Shown piece after piece: positions 45,790-56,045 of a stretch of 64,000 nucleotides of DNA. Source of the DNA: Microbulbifer guangxiensis (lineage in GTDB: Bacteria; Pseudomonadota; Gammaproteobacteria; Pseudomonadales; Cellvibrionaceae); contig NZ_JAJSAQ010000001.1 in NCBI RefSeq assembly GCF_021729075.1, positions 319,997 to 383,996 on the forward strand, read 5' to 3'. The number at the start of each line of letters is the position of its first letter. The stretch's first letter is position 1. The position numbers and the translations under genes are program-made. Below the pieces are notes generated by a model that was not told the origin of the DNA, ran no database searches, and saw nothing but the letters and a program-made list of their open reading frames with translations.

Positions 45790-47166
45790 TTAGTCGCTCT
45801 CCACTGCGGGTTCTAGCTCGGGCAGCGCCGCCTTGTGATTTTCACTGGCCTTTTCCCGCAGGTCCGTATCCAGCTGCCTACGGGTCTTGGCACCGAGCTT
45901 GCGCAGACTGTCGATGCGTTTGACCGCGTTGCCGCGCCCGGTAGCAAGCCGCTTGTAAGTCTGCTCGTAGGCATCTTCCGCCTGCCTGATGCGGTTGCCC
46001 AGCTCGTCCAGTGACTCCAGCACCATGGCAAACTGGTCGTGCAGCTTGCCCGCCTCAGCGGCGATTTTTTCCGCATTCTTGTTCTGTTTTTCATAGCGCC
46101 AGATGTTTTCCACCGTGCGCAACGTGGCCATCAGCGTTGTCGGGCTGACCAGCACGATATGTTTGTCGTAGGCATCCCGAAACAGGCCCGGGTCTGCCTG
46201 CATCGCCAGCATGTACGCCGCTTCGATTGGCACGAAGATGAAGACGAAGTCGAGGGTCCGTACTCCTTCAAGCTGCTCGTAGGCCTTTTTGTTCAGGCCG
46301 GCAATGTGGCTGCGCAGTGACTGGACATGCTGCTTGAGGGCCTGCTCCCGCCCTTCATCATTTTCCGCCGAGCAGTACCGCTCGTAATCCACCAGCGAGA
46401 CCTTGGAGTCGATGATCAGGTCCTTGTTCTCCGGCAGCCGCACGATCACGTCGGGCTGGCGGCGGCGACCATCGCTGGAAAAGCTCACCTGGGTATCGTA
46501 CTCCCGGCCACGCTGCAGGCCGGATTCCTCCAGCAGGCGCTCCAGTACCACCTCGCCCCAGTTGCCCTGCACCTTGCGGTCACCCTTGAGGGCGGAGGTC
46601 AGATTGATCGCCTCATCGCTGATACGCTGGGTCTGCTCGCGCAGCGCCCTGATCTGGCCCATCAGGCTGTTGCGCTCGGCGTTTTCGCGGTCGTAGACGT
46701 GCTCAACCCGCTTGCGGAAGTCACCCAGCTGCCGTTCCAGGGGGTCCAGACTCTTGCGCAGGCTGTCCTCGCTCCGCCGGGCGAATGCCTGCTGTTTTTC
46801 CTCGAAGATCCGGTTGGCCAGGTTCTCGAACTGCTCGGCCATCGACTTGCGCGTCTGCTCCAGAAGCTGGCGCTGCTCTGCCAGTGCCGCCTCACTTTTC
46901 TCGACCAAAACCTCACTTCGGGTCAGCCTCTGTACCTTGTCCGCCAGCTCTGCCCGCACCCCCTGCAGTTCCGCGGAAACCGCCATCTCTCGCTCGCGGC
47001 TACTCTCCAGACGCGCCAGGCTCACACCCAGTTCGGCGCGACACTCGTCCAGCCGACGGGCAGGGCCAAGCCTGGCCAGCGCCACCGTTGCTACCAGCAG
47101 GCAAACCACCAATAGTGCTCCTATCAGGGCCATCTCGAGGGTGATCTGCAGGGGGAAGTACTCCAT
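45790..47166 (-). CDS. rmuC: DNA recombination protein RmuC
   Basis: A 458-residue protein. An N-terminal membrane helix (about residues 9-31, EMALIGALLVVCLLVATVAL) is followed by a long coiled coil (residues 40-190) and the RmuC nuclease-like domain with LKGDRKVQGNWGEVVLERLL, QPDVIVRLPENKDLIIDSKVSL and FIFVPIEAAYMLAM. It limits inversions at short inverted repeats in E. coli. The ATG at 47166 follows GAGAGAG; a TTG six codons upstream is less likely. Confidence 0.94.
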   Translation of the reverse strand: MEYFPLQITLEMALIGALLVVCLLVATVALARLGPARRLDECRAELGVSLARLESSREREMAVSAELQGVRAELADKVQRLTRSEVLVEKSEAALAEQRQLLEQTRKSMAEQFENLANRIFEEKQQAFARRSEDSLRKSLDPLERQLGDFRKRVEHVYDRENAERNSLMGQIRALREQTQRISDEAINLTSALKGDRKVQGNWGEVVLERLLEESGLQRGREYDTQVSFSSDGRRRQPDVIVRLPENKDLIIDSKVSLVDYERYCSAENDEGREQALKQHVQSLRSHIAGLNKKAYEQLEGVRTLDFVFIFVPIEAAYMLAMQADPGLFRDAYDKHIVLVSPTTLMATLRTVENIWRYEKQNKNAEKIAAEAGKLHDQFAMVLESLDELGNRIRQAEDAYEQTYKRLATGRGNAVKRIDSLRKLGAKTRRQLDTDLREKASENHKAALPELEPAVESD

Positions 47167-47230
47167 AAACTCTCTCTTATGCAATCCCTCCGCGCACCTC
47201 AGAACGGCCTCAAGCGGACGGGATTTTGAT

Positions 47231-48112
47231 ATGCTTTCCGCAGATCAACTGCGGGTGGTAAGTTTGACAAGCGGGCATTCTAACAAGGGCCGGAAGCCGG
47301 CCCCAAGCGCACTGGTGTTTGACTCCGGCGTTGGTGCCATCAGCATCGCCCGCGAGATCCGCCAGCTACTGCCCGGCCTGACCCTGCACTTCGGGGTAGA
47401 CAATGGCTTCTTCCCGTACGGTGACAAAAGCGAGCAGGAACTGCGCCCGCGCATCGTCACCTGTGCTACCGCGATGATGGCGCGGTGCAGGGCGGACATC
47501 CTGGTGGTCGGCTGCAATACCGCCAGCACCCTTGCGCTGCCCGCCCTGCGGGAGCGACTCCAGCAGCCCGTGGTTGGCGTGGTCCCTGCGGTGAAGCCTG
47601 CCGCGGCTGCCAGCCGCACCGGCACCATCGCCCTGATCGCCACAGAGGGAACGGTCAACCGCCATTACACCCGCGACCTGATTGCCGAGTTTGCCAACGG
47701 CGCCAATGTCATCAACGTACCCGCCCCGGAACTGGTCCGCCTGGCCGAGGCCAAATTGCGCGGCGAGCCGGTCACAGAGAGCCAGCTGGCCCCCGTCATT
47801 GCGCGCATTTTCGATGTTCCCGGCGGCCAGCGGGTGGACACCGCCGTACTCGCCTGCACGCACTTCCCCCTGCTCCGCGAGGAGCTGGCCCGCTGCGCTC
47901 CCCGTCCAGTCGAGTGGCTGGATTCCGGCGCGGCCATTGCCCGGCGGGTGCAGTGGTGGCTTCAGGAACTGCAGCTGGTCCTCCCGGACCTCCCCGGCCC
48001 CGGCAAACTGATGTGCACTTCTGCTGACGGACACGAGCGACTCAGGACTGCATTCCGCGAGTTCGCATTCGAGAACAACCCGGAAGTGGTGAGCCCCGCG
48101 GGCAAAGACTAA
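47231..48112 (+). CDS. murI: Glutamate racemase
   Basis: A 293-residue cofactor-independent racemase supplying D-glutamate for peptidoglycan. The N-terminal part has LVFDSGVGAISIAREIRQLL, and the two catalytic cysteines are in VVGCNTASTLAL and VLACTHFPLL. DNGFFPYGDKSEQEL is the substrate-binding stretch. The glycine usually found in the FDSGVGGLS motif is alanine here. ATG at 47231 has a weak ribosome site. It is divergent from rmuC by 64 nt. Confidence 0.93.
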   Translation: MLSADQLRVVSLTSGHSNKGRKPAPSALVFDSGVGAISIAREIRQLLPGLTLHFGVDNGFFPYGDKSEQELRPRIVTCATAMMARCRADILVVGCNTASTLALPALRERLQQPVVGVVPAVKPAAAASRTGTIALIATEGTVNRHYTRDLIAEFANGANVINVPAPELVRLAEAKLRGEPVTESQLAPVIARIFDVPGGQRVDTAVLACTHFPLLREELARCAPRPVEWLDSGAAIARRVQWWLQELQLVLPDLPGPGKLMCTSADGHERLRTAFREFAFENNPEVVSPAGKD

Positions 48113-48143
48113 TAATCAACATCAGAGCGCCTCAGGAGCCCCC

Positions 48144-50879
48144 ATGCTGCAACCAGCATTTGCCGCCCTCGAGATACTGGCCCGGCTGCCCGACAACAGT
48201 TTGCTGCTGACGCCCAACAACCGGCTGCGCAACCGCTGCCAGCAGGTTTACGCCTACCATCATGGCGAGCGGGGCAACTGGGCCCCACCGCCGGTGGAAT
48301 CCCTGAGGGGATGGCTGGACTCGGTCTGGGCACGGCTACAACAGTCCGGCTGGCAACCCGCCTGGAAACCGGTCCTCAATGCCGAGCAGCGGCAGCTGCT
48401 CTGGCAGCGCGCCCTCGACCAGACCCTCGAGCGGCAGCTACTCAACAGCCAGCAGTTGTGCCGGGATGCAGACGCCGCACTGTCGCAGCTGTTTCAATCC
48501 CGCCTGTTACCGGATCCAGGAGACCTACGAAGCCTCGATGCTGTCCTCGCCGCACCGCTGGAGCAATTTGCCCTGTCCCGTCCCGAGTATCCCCTCTTCG
48601 ACCTGATCGAAGCTTTTGCCCGGGAACTGGATATCCAGGACGCAATCACCCCCGATCAGCGCGACCTGTTGATTGCGCAGGCCTTCCGCACCAATGCTGC
48701 GCCGCTGCTGGCGGAAATCCACCTGGCGGGCTTTGCACAGATCCCGCCCCTTGCCCGCCACATCATCGAGCTTGCCGCCGGGACCGTGATCGAGCATGAG
48801 GCGGTATCGAGGGCGGGCAGCCTCAATGTTGCTGGTTGCAGTGACCTGGAAAGCGAGATCACCCAGGCCGCCCGCTGGAGTGCAGAACTACTGCGCGATG
48901 ACCCCCATACCAGTATCGGAATTGTCGTGAACAATCTGGGCCAGTGCCGGGATGAGGTGGAAACCATCTTTACACGGGTTCTGGAACCCCAGGCCATGGA
49001 CCCACGGCGACCCCGTTATACCCTGCCCTTCAACTTTTCTGCCGGCACGCCTCTGGCCCAGACCGCTGTGGGTGCGGGCGCCCTGCAATTGCTGGAGATT
49101 TTGAAGGATGAATGGGAATACCCGGCACTGCGCAGCCTCCTGTTCAGCCCGTTCTGGGGCACGATGACCACCGGGGCCTCTGATCAGGCCACGAGCAACG
49201 ATGATGAACTCTGGCTGCGCAGCGCCCTGTTCCGAACCCTGGAAAAACGCGAGCTGGGTACTGTACGCGGCGATGTCCTGAGAAGCGCTGCCGAGAAGGT
49301 CGCCACACGGATCGGCTTCGAATCTCCGCAACTTCCCCGGCAACTGGAGCTGATCGGTGATCGTGCTCGCCGCTGGCGACAGGCACCAGCAGAAGTCTGG
49401 GCCCAGCGGTTCTCGCAGACCCTGGCGGCCTTGGGCTGGCCCGGGCCGCGAAACCCCGACAGCCAGGAGTACCAGCAACTCAAACTCTGGGAGCAGGCTC
49501 TCGAGGACTTTGCTGCGCTGACCCCCTTTGCTGGCACACTCACATTAATGCAGGCGCTGCAGCACCTGCGCCGCATTGCCAGTCGCACACCGTTCCAGGC
49601 CGAGACGCGCGACGGACCGGTGCAGATCCTCGGGGTACTGGAAGCAGCCGGCCTCTCCTTTGACCACCTCCGACTGGTCGGCTTCGGCCAGCAGCACTGG
49701 CCACCGGCACCGGCTCCCAATCCCCTGCTGCCCATTCAGTGGCAAAAGCACTGGCAGATGCCGAGGGCCAGTGCCGAACGTGAACTCGAGCTGGCCCGCC
49801 AGCTGACGCGCGACCTGCTGGAAGCCAGTGGCAATGTCGTGGTGAGTTATGCCCGCGAAGCGGATGGTGTGACGCAGGCGCTGAGCAGCCTGTTCCCAGA
49901 TGCCGGCCCGGGGACGGAGTTCAGTTCTGACCCACTGCAGGAGTATCAGCAAAACCTGCAGCAAGGCTCCCCGCTGGAACGCCGGGCCGACAGCAGCTTC
50001 CCACCCCTCGAGCCCGCGGAATGCAGACCCGTGCGCGGTGGCTCGGGCGCACTCAAGGCCCAGGCCCTGTGCCCCCTCAACGCCCAGCTGCACTACCGCC
50101 TGGGGGCCAGCCGCTTCAACGAGCCGACCCTGGGACTGAATCCGGCCGAACGGGGCAAGCTGGTGCATGAAGCGCTGGCACTATTCTGGCGGCAATGCGG
50201 TGATTCCGGCGCGCTGGCCGCGCTGGATGACGTAACGCGATCCGGGCAGATCGACAGCGCCGCAGCAACCGCCATTGACCGCCTGCGGCGCCACCACCGC
50301 CACCTGCCGCGAGGGTTCTGGCTGCTTGAGCAGCAGCGCCTGGCTCGCCTTCTGGCTCAATGGCTGGAACTGGAAGTGTCCCGTCCGGCATTTCTGGTGG
50401 AAGAAGTGGAGTGGGACCGGCAGGCGGAGATCGGCGGGCTGCAGTTGCAATTACGCCTCGACCGGCTTGACCGACTTGGGGATGATTCCCTCTTGGTCAT
50501 CGACTACAAGACCGGCCAGACCACAGTCAGCGACTGGCTGCAGGCACGGGTACGCGAACCACAGCTGCCACTCTATGCGTTGACCCTGCCGGAGTCGCGC
50601 GCGGTGGCCTTCGCTCAGGTCCGCTGGGGGGACTGCAAGTGGAAAGGGTCCGGCGATCTGAAGCAGCCCATCGAGGGCATCAAAGCAGTGGCTGAGCTGC
50701 AGAAGGATGGCCCTTTCGGCAGCTGGGAGGATCTGACAGATCACTGGGAAAAGGGCCTGGCGCAACTCGCGGAAGAATACCGCAATGGTTTTGCCAGCCT
50801 GCAGTTCGACCGACCTGCCGACAACAATCGCGACCTGTGGCCCCTTAACCGCTGGCCGGAGAGGGAGCGTGGCAAATGA
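48144..50879 (+). CDS. AddB-like PD-(D/E)XK nuclease (probable DNA repair protein)
   Basis: A 911-residue protein of the helicase-inactivated, AddB-like type. A nucleotide-binding-like N-terminus (LLLTPNNRLRNRCQQVY) replaces a normal Walker A. The middle has PVQILGVLEAAGLSFDHLRLVGF, the conserved motif of such proteins. The C-terminal RecB-like nuclease has GKLVHEALALFW and LLVIDYKTGQTTVSDW with the catalytic D...DYK. It lacks the AddB-type iron-sulfur cysteine cluster as far as I can see. It overlaps the next gene by 4 nt and probably forms a two-subunit helicase-nuclease with it. Confidence 0.85.
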   Translation: MLQPAFAALEILARLPDNSLLLTPNNRLRNRCQQVYAYHHGERGNWAPPPVESLRGWLDSVWARLQQSGWQPAWKPVLNAEQRQLLWQRALDQTLERQLLNSQQLCRDADAALSQLFQSRLLPDPGDLRSLDAVLAAPLEQFALSRPEYPLFDLIEAFARELDIQDAITPDQRDLLIAQAFRTNAAPLLAEIHLAGFAQIPPLARHIIELAAGTVIEHEAVSRAGSLNVAGCSDLESEITQAARWSAELLRDDPHTSIGIVVNNLGQCRDEVETIFTRVLEPQAMDPRRPRYTLPFNFSAGTPLAQTAVGAGALQLLEILKDEWEYPALRSLLFSPFWGTMTTGASDQATSNDDELWLRSALFRTLEKRELGTVRGDVLRSAAEKVATRIGFESPQLPRQLELIGDRARRWRQAPAEVWAQRFSQTLAALGWPGPRNPDSQEYQQLKLWEQALEDFAALTPFAGTLTLMQALQHLRRIASRTPFQAETRDGPVQILGVLEAAGLSFDHLRLVGFGQQHWPPAPAPNPLLPIQWQKHWQMPRASAERELELARQLTRDLLEASGNVVVSYAREADGVTQALSSLFPDAGPGTEFSSDPLQEYQQNLQQGSPLERRADSSFPPLEPAECRPVRGGSGALKAQALCPLNAQLHYRLGASRFNEPTLGLNPAERGKLVHEALALFWRQCGDSGALAALDDVTRSGQIDSAAATAIDRLRRHHRHLPRGFWLLEQQRLARLLAQWLELEVSRPAFLVEEVEWDRQAEIGGLQLQLRLDRLDRLGDDSLLVIDYKTGQTTVSDWLQARVREPQLPLYALTLPESRAVAFAQVRWGDCKWKGSGDLKQPIEGIKAVAELQKDGPFGSWEDLTDHWEKGLAQLAEEYRNGFASLQFDRPADNNRDLWPLNRWPERERGK

Positions 50880-53800
50880 GTGATGAGGTCATCGTGGAGC
50901 AGAGCCATCAACCCGTCGACGCCGCGGCCCGCGCTGCAGCGCTGGATATCTCCCGCAGTTTTGCCGTATCAGCCCCGGCAGGTTCCGGCAAGACCGGCCT
51001 GTTGACCCAGCGGGTACTGAAATTACTTGCGCACTGCGAGCAGCCCGAGGACGTTCTGGCCATTACCTTCACCCGCAAGGCCGCCGGAGAGATGCGCGAA
51101 CGCCTGCTTCACGCACTGCTGCAGGCCCGGGATGAACCCCGCCCGGACAACCCCCACGATGCAGTGACCTGGGATCTGGCGCGGGCGCTGCTGGAGCAGG
51201 ACGAGCGCCATCACTGGCAACTGCTGGCGGCACCACAGCGACTGCGTTTCCAGACAATCGACGGTCTGTGCCGAAGCCTCGCCAGCCAGTTGCCGATTGA
51301 CAGTGGCCTCGGCGCACCCGGCGAGCCACTGGAGCAGCCGGGTATCGCGTTCGAACTGACCGTGACCAGGCTTCTGGAGGGCCTCGACGCGGATGAGCCG
51401 GACGGCGCTCTGTCGCAACTCCTGTTACATCTGGACAATGACCTGGGGCAGCTGAACAAGCTGCTGCAGACCCTGCTGGAAAAACGCGACCAGTGGCTGG
51501 CCCAGTTGCTGGGTGTCGGCTCCGCGGATGCCCGGGCCTACTTCCATCATGTGATCGACGAATTGGTGGAAGACAATCTCGCAGCCTTCGACGAAGCATT
51601 GGGGAGCCTGGCCGGTGAACTGGCAGAAATCGCCCATTACGCCGGGCGGAACCTGCTGCAAGAAAATTCCGCGCACCCCTTGTGCCGCTGGGCGGACCTC
51701 GATGGCATGCCAGGCACTGATCCCGGCAGCCTGCCGGACTGGCTGGCACTGACGGAACTGTTGGTGACCGCTAAGGGGGAGCTGCGCAAAGCCGGCGGGC
51801 TGAATAAAAAACTGGGCTTTGTGTCCCCGGCCAAAAAGGATCCCGAGCATGAGCGAGCGCAGGAATACAAGGCGCGCATGAAGGCCCTGCTCGAAGGCAT
51901 GGCCGAGAGCCCTGACCTGCTCGCCGCCATTAACGAAGTGCGGCAACTGCCCACCGCCCTGCCGGAGAGCCAGTGGCAGCTGCTGCAGGCCATGGCCGAA
52001 GTGCTTCCTCGTCTGGTGGCACAGCTCAAACTCGTCTTCCAGCAGCTCGGCGCAACCGATTACACCGAAGTCGCCCAGGCCGCGCTGATTGCCCTCGGGA
52101 ACAGCGACGCCCCCACTGACCTGGCATTGAAACTCGACCTGCAGATACGACATATCCTGGTGGACGAGTTCCAGGACACCTCGCAGCTGCAGTTGCAGCT
52201 ACTGGAGAAACTCACCGCCGGTTGGCAACCAGGGGACGGACGCACCCTGTTTATCGTTGGTGACGGCATGCAGTCCTGCTACGGGTTCCGCAATGCGAAC
52301 GTGGGCATTTTTCTCGATGCCCGCGCCCGGGGTATCGGCGAAGTCTCCCTGACCCCGCTGGATCTCCAGGTGAACTTTCGCTCTGACCGCGCGGTGGTGG
52401 ACTGGGTCAATCGAGTCTTCTGCCGGGCATTTCCCGCCCGGGACAACATTGGCCGCGGTGCTGTGCGCTACCTGGACTCGGTCGCCTTCCGGGACGGTGG
52501 CAGCCGACCGACGCCTGCGGTGCAATTCTACGGTTGTATCGAAGATCCCGAACGTCGGCGGGAAGCCCACCAGGTGACAACCCTCGTACAGCAATTGCGG
52601 GACAGGGAACCCGAAAGCCGTATCGCCATCCTTGTGCGCAAGAAGCGCCATCTGGAGCAGATTCTTCCGGCTCTGGATGCGGCCGGGATCACCTACCAGG
52701 CGCCGGAGCTGGCTCCCCTGGCCAGTAAGATGGCCATCATCGACCTGCTCAGTCTCACCCGCGCCCTGCTCGACCCCAGCGATCGCCTCAGCTGGTTGGC
52801 CATACTGCGCGCCCCCTGGTGCGGACTTTCATGGGCCGATCTCCACTGCCTGGCAAACCTCGACAACGGCACGCTGCATGGCGCGGATGCCGCAGTGCGG
52901 CCGTTGCTGCAGGCTCTGGATAACCCGGACGCAATTCAAGGGCTCAGCGAGGATGGTCGCCGGCGCCTGGGGCGTGTCGCGCCGTTGCTGTCCAGCGCCT
53001 GGAGGGAGCGCAGCCGCAAGCCCCTGCGGGTCTGGATCGAGGGCCTGTGGCTGGCCCTTGGCGGGCCGGCCTGCGCGGGTTCCGACGAAGTGGCCAACGC
53101 TGCGGATTACTTCCGCCTGCTCGAACGCTATGACCGCGGCGGCAGTATCCCGGACTGGCGGGAATTCCAGCTCGCCCTCGAACAGCTGTTCGCCCGTCCC
53201 GGTAACGACGCGAAAGTCCAGGTCATGACGATCCACAAGTCCAAGGGGCTCGAGTTCGAGCACGTGTTGATACCCGGACTCGACCAGGGCGGCAAGCCCG
53301 GTGGTGACCAGCTGCTGCGCTGGGCGGAGTGGCTGAACCGGGAGGGCGACAGCCGTTTCCTGCTGGCACCCAAAAGTGCCCGCGGCGATCGGGATCCGCT
53401 GTTCGACTTCCTGAAGTACGACAATAACGAACGGGAGCGACTCGAGGGTACCCGCTTGCTGTACGTGGGTTGTACCCGTGCCATCCACTCGCTGCACCTG
53501 CTCGCCTGCGTGGAAACGGAGGAGAAAAAGCCGGGCTTCAAGGCACCTGGCTCCGCGTCCCTTCTCGCGGGCATCTGGGACTCCATTGCAGGACAGCCGG
53601 AGTGGTCTCATTGGCTGGACCCGGAACACGAGGACACAAGCAAGAACGCCGCAACGGATGCACCCGACCGGGATTATTTCCTGCACCTCCACGACGACTG
53701 GCGCGCACCGGAATTGCCGGCGCTCGAGTGGCTGGCACTCTACCGGATGCCGGACTACCGGCCAGATGAGGCTGAGGAACCCAACCTGCCGGAGATTGGC

Positions 53801-54334
53801 AAGGTCGGCCAGCGCTGGCTGCGTCATGCCGGTACCGTTGCCCATGAAACCCTGGCCGCCATCACCGAAACCGGAATCGAGGGCTGGGATGCAGAGCGGG
53901 TTTCAAGTCAGCGGCCCCTGTGGCAGGCAAGACTCAAACAGCTGGGGTTGTCGGGCGCCTCTCTCGAGGCCGCCGCAGACAAGGTTCAGCAGGCCATTCT
54001 CAGCACCATTGGCTGCCAGGAGGGCCGCTGGCTACTGGACAACAGGCACCGGGAATCTGCCTGCGAGCTGGAAGTCCACAGTGGTGGCCGGCATCTGAAG
54101 CGCTCCATCATCGACCGCACCTTCATTGATGAGCAAGGGGAGCGCTGGATCGTGGATTACAAAACGGCGGAGCCGGCCGATGGTCAGGACCCGGAGACGT
54201 TTATCAGCGAACAGCTGGAAAGCTACCGGGGCCAGCTCGAAACCTATAGCCGCCTGTTCATCGAGCGCGGCGAGAAAAAAATCCGTCGCGCTCTCTACTT
54301 TCCGCTTCTCCAGGTCCTGGCAGAGCTCCGCTAG
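50876..54334 (+). CDS. AddA-like UvrD-family helicase with C-terminal nuclease domain
   Basis: A 1152-residue helicase. Walker A is SAPAGSGKTGLLTQRVLKLL, motif Ia is LAITFTRKAAGEMRERL, motif II is HILVDEFQDTSQLQLQLL, motif III is IVGDGMQSCYGFRNAN, and motif V/VI are MTIHKSKGLEFEHVLIPGL and RLLYVGCTRA. The C-terminal RecB-like nuclease contains IDRTFIDEQGERWIVDYKTAEP. It resembles AddA (RexA), and pairs with the AddB-like protein upstream. The pair likely processes double-strand DNA ends; whether RecBCD is also present in this organism cannot be seen from this window. Confidence 0.9.
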   Translation: MSDEVIVEQSHQPVDAAARAAALDISRSFAVSAPAGSGKTGLLTQRVLKLLAHCEQPEDVLAITFTRKAAGEMRERLLHALLQARDEPRPDNPHDAVTWDLARALLEQDERHHWQLLAAPQRLRFQTIDGLCRSLASQLPIDSGLGAPGEPLEQPGIAFELTVTRLLEGLDADEPDGALSQLLLHLDNDLGQLNKLLQTLLEKRDQWLAQLLGVGSADARAYFHHVIDELVEDNLAAFDEALGSLAGELAEIAHYAGRNLLQENSAHPLCRWADLDGMPGTDPGSLPDWLALTELLVTAKGELRKAGGLNKKLGFVSPAKKDPEHERAQEYKARMKALLEGMAESPDLLAAINEVRQLPTALPESQWQLLQAMAEVLPRLVAQLKLVFQQLGATDYTEVAQAALIALGNSDAPTDLALKLDLQIRHILVDEFQDTSQLQLQLLEKLTAGWQPGDGRTLFIVGDGMQSCYGFRNANVGIFLDARARGIGEVSLTPLDLQVNFRSDRAVVDWVNRVFCRAFPARDNIGRGAVRYLDSVAFRDGGSRPTPAVQFYGCIEDPERRREAHQVTTLVQQLRDREPESRIAILVRKKRHLEQILPALDAAGITYQAPELAPLASKMAIIDLLSLTRALLDPSDRLSWLAILRAPWCGLSWADLHCLANLDNGTLHGADAAVRPLLQALDNPDAIQGLSEDGRRRLGRVAPLLSSAWRERSRKPLRVWIEGLWLALGGPACAGSDEVANAADYFRLLERYDRGGSIPDWREFQLALEQLFARPGNDAKVQVMTIHKSKGLEFEHVLIPGLDQGGKPGGDQLLRWAEWLNREGDSRFLLAPKSARGDRDPLFDFLKYDNNERERLEGTRLLYVGCTRAIHSLHLLACVETEEKKPGFKAPGSASLLAGIWDSIAGQPEWSHWLDPEHEDTSKNAATDAPDRDYFLHLHDDWRAPELPALEWLALYRMPDYRPDEAEEPNLPEIGKVGQRWLRHAGTVAHETLAAITETGIEGWDAERVSSQRPLWQARLKQLGLSGASLEAAADKVQQAILSTIGCQEGRWLLDNRHRESACELEVHSGGRHLKRSIIDRTFIDEQGERWIVDYKTAEPADGQDPETFISEQLESYRGQLETYSRLFIERGEKKIRRALYFPLLQVLAELR

Positions 54335-54569
54335 GGCCGGTGCCCATGTCACCCGGCCCCGGTTTTGCCCCATGGCGTGACCACGGGCCGGGGCAATCCG
54401 GCTCCTAAAAATCCGGTGCTGTTGGAAGTCTGTTTGCCGCCAGCCGCTGCTTGCTGCAACTGCCGTATGGTTTCAAATGAAACTCTCGCCCGGACAGACC
54501 GGGAGCAGTAGGATAGTCCTTCCAATTCATTGACTTACCGTCTTTGAGGCGCAACAGAAAGACAGAGAA

Positions 54570-55643
54570 ATGACCAAGCAGCAGTTCGACGACCTGAATG
54601 TCGTCTCCCAGGAAGTACTGATCAGCCCCAAAGAACTCAAGGCCGAAGTTCCCGTCAGCGAAGCGGCGGAAAACACGGTGGCAGCCGGCCGAACGGCTGT
54701 GCGCGAGATACTCGACCGCAAGGATCACCGCCTGATGGTGGTGATTGGTCCCTGTTCCGTGCACGATGTCGATGCGGCCATGGATTATGCCCGCCGGCTG
54801 AAGCAAGTCGCGGACCAGGTTTCCGATACCCTGCTGATTGTCATGCGTGTCTATTTCGAAAAGCCGCGCACCACCGTGGGCTGGAAGGGTCTGATCAACG
54901 ACCCCTACCTGAACGATTCCTTCAAGATCCGGGATGGCCTGCATATCGGCCGCAAACTGCTGCGAGATATCGCCGAGCTAGGCCTGCCGACGGCCACCGA
55001 GGCGCTGGACCCCATTTCCCCCCAGTACCTGCAGGACCTGATTTCCTGGTCTGCGATTGGCGCCCGTACTACCGAGTCCCAGACACACCGGGAAATGGCC
55101 AGCGGGCTTTCCTCTGCCGTGGGCTTCAAGAACGGTACCGATGGCAGCCTGGATGTGGCCATCAATGCCCTGCAGTCCACCGCCAACCCGCACCGCTTCC
55201 TCGGTATCAACAAGGAAGGTCAGGTGGCGATCATCCACACCGCCGGCAATCCATACGGCCACGTGGTCCTGCGTGGCGGCAACGACAAGCCCAACTACGA
55301 TTCTGTCAGCGTCGCCGTGTGCGAGCAGGAGCTGCGTAAAGCGGGCCTGACGCCGAACATCATGGTCGACTGCAGCCATGCGAACTCCAACAAAAACCAT
55401 GAACTGCAGCCACTGGTCGTGGACAACGTCACGCACCAGATCCTCGATGGCAATGAGTCCATTATCGGCATCATGGTGGAGAGCAACCTCAAGGCCGGCA
55501 ATCAGAAAATCCTGGACGGCCACAGCCAGATGGAATACGGCGTATCCGTCACCGACAAGTGCATCGACTGGGAAACCACCGAGAAGATGCTGCTGGGAAT
55601 GGCAGAGCAGCTGCGGGATGCCCTGAAAAATCGCAAAAGTTAG
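54570..55643 (+). CDS. aroG: 3-deoxy-7-phosphoheptulonate (DAHP) synthase, class I
   Basis: A 357-residue class I DAHP synthase, the first step of aromatic amino acid synthesis. MVVIGPCSVHDVDAAMDYA, IVMRVYFEKPRTTVGWKGLI, LPTATEALDPISPQYL and GARTTESQTHREMASGLSS are the active-site blocks, as in AroF/G/H. The allosteric isozyme (Phe-, Tyr- or Trp-sensitive) cannot be fixed from the sequence here; the symbol follows the family, not a proven feedback type. ATG at 54570 follows a purine-rich AGACAGAGAA. Confidence 0.92.
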   Translation: MTKQQFDDLNVVSQEVLISPKELKAEVPVSEAAENTVAAGRTAVREILDRKDHRLMVVIGPCSVHDVDAAMDYARRLKQVADQVSDTLLIVMRVYFEKPRTTVGWKGLINDPYLNDSFKIRDGLHIGRKLLRDIAELGLPTATEALDPISPQYLQDLISWSAIGARTTESQTHREMASGLSSAVGFKNGTDGSLDVAINALQSTANPHRFLGINKEGQVAIIHTAGNPYGHVVLRGGNDKPNYDSVSVAVCEQELRKAGLTPNIMVDCSHANSNKNHELQPLVVDNVTHQILDGNESIIGIMVESNLKAGNQKILDGHSQMEYGVSVTDKCIDWETTEKMLLGMAEQLRDALKNRKS

Positions 55644-56045
55644 TATTGCCGCCGATTTCTCTTGGATATGGGGCTGGCTTTCCAGCCCCATTCCATGTTG
55701 CATGAACTGCCAACCTCTTATCAGCCCCCTCAGCCCTCGCAACCACTTCGAAGAACCTACCCCCTGAAAGCCGGCCCTGGCCAGTTGGATAAACGTCCTG
55801 ATACTGACCTGGCAACTGTGGCATTCAATTCAACCCTCAGGTCAATAGAGACGCAAGTGCAACCCCTTGAGAGAGGCTCACTCTCTTGCGGCCATTCGAT
55901 CTTGCTATAGACTTCTCAGCTCATATTGATGTCAGTCAGCAGGTCAGCAGGTCAGCAGGTCAGCAGGTCAGCAGCTTGAGATAAAAGAAAGACACGCCAA
56001 AGACCGAGATCTAAATAGGGAAACAAGAAAAAAGGAAACCCTCTC
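55644..56045. other. Intergenic region before the DUF805 gene
   Basis: About 400 nt with lower GC than its neighbours and no recognisable gene. It contains the octamer repeat at 55935-55974 and should hold the promoter of the DUF805 gene. No T-tailed terminator hairpin was found for the DAHP synthase gene. Confidence 0.5.
55935..55974 (+). repeat. Five perfect tandem copies of an 8-bp unit
   Basis: GTCAGCAG is repeated five times without change, preceded by a partial GTCA. The array ends about 70 nt before the DUF805 start codon. Tandem octamers can change copy number by slipped-strand mispairing. Confidence 0.92.
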
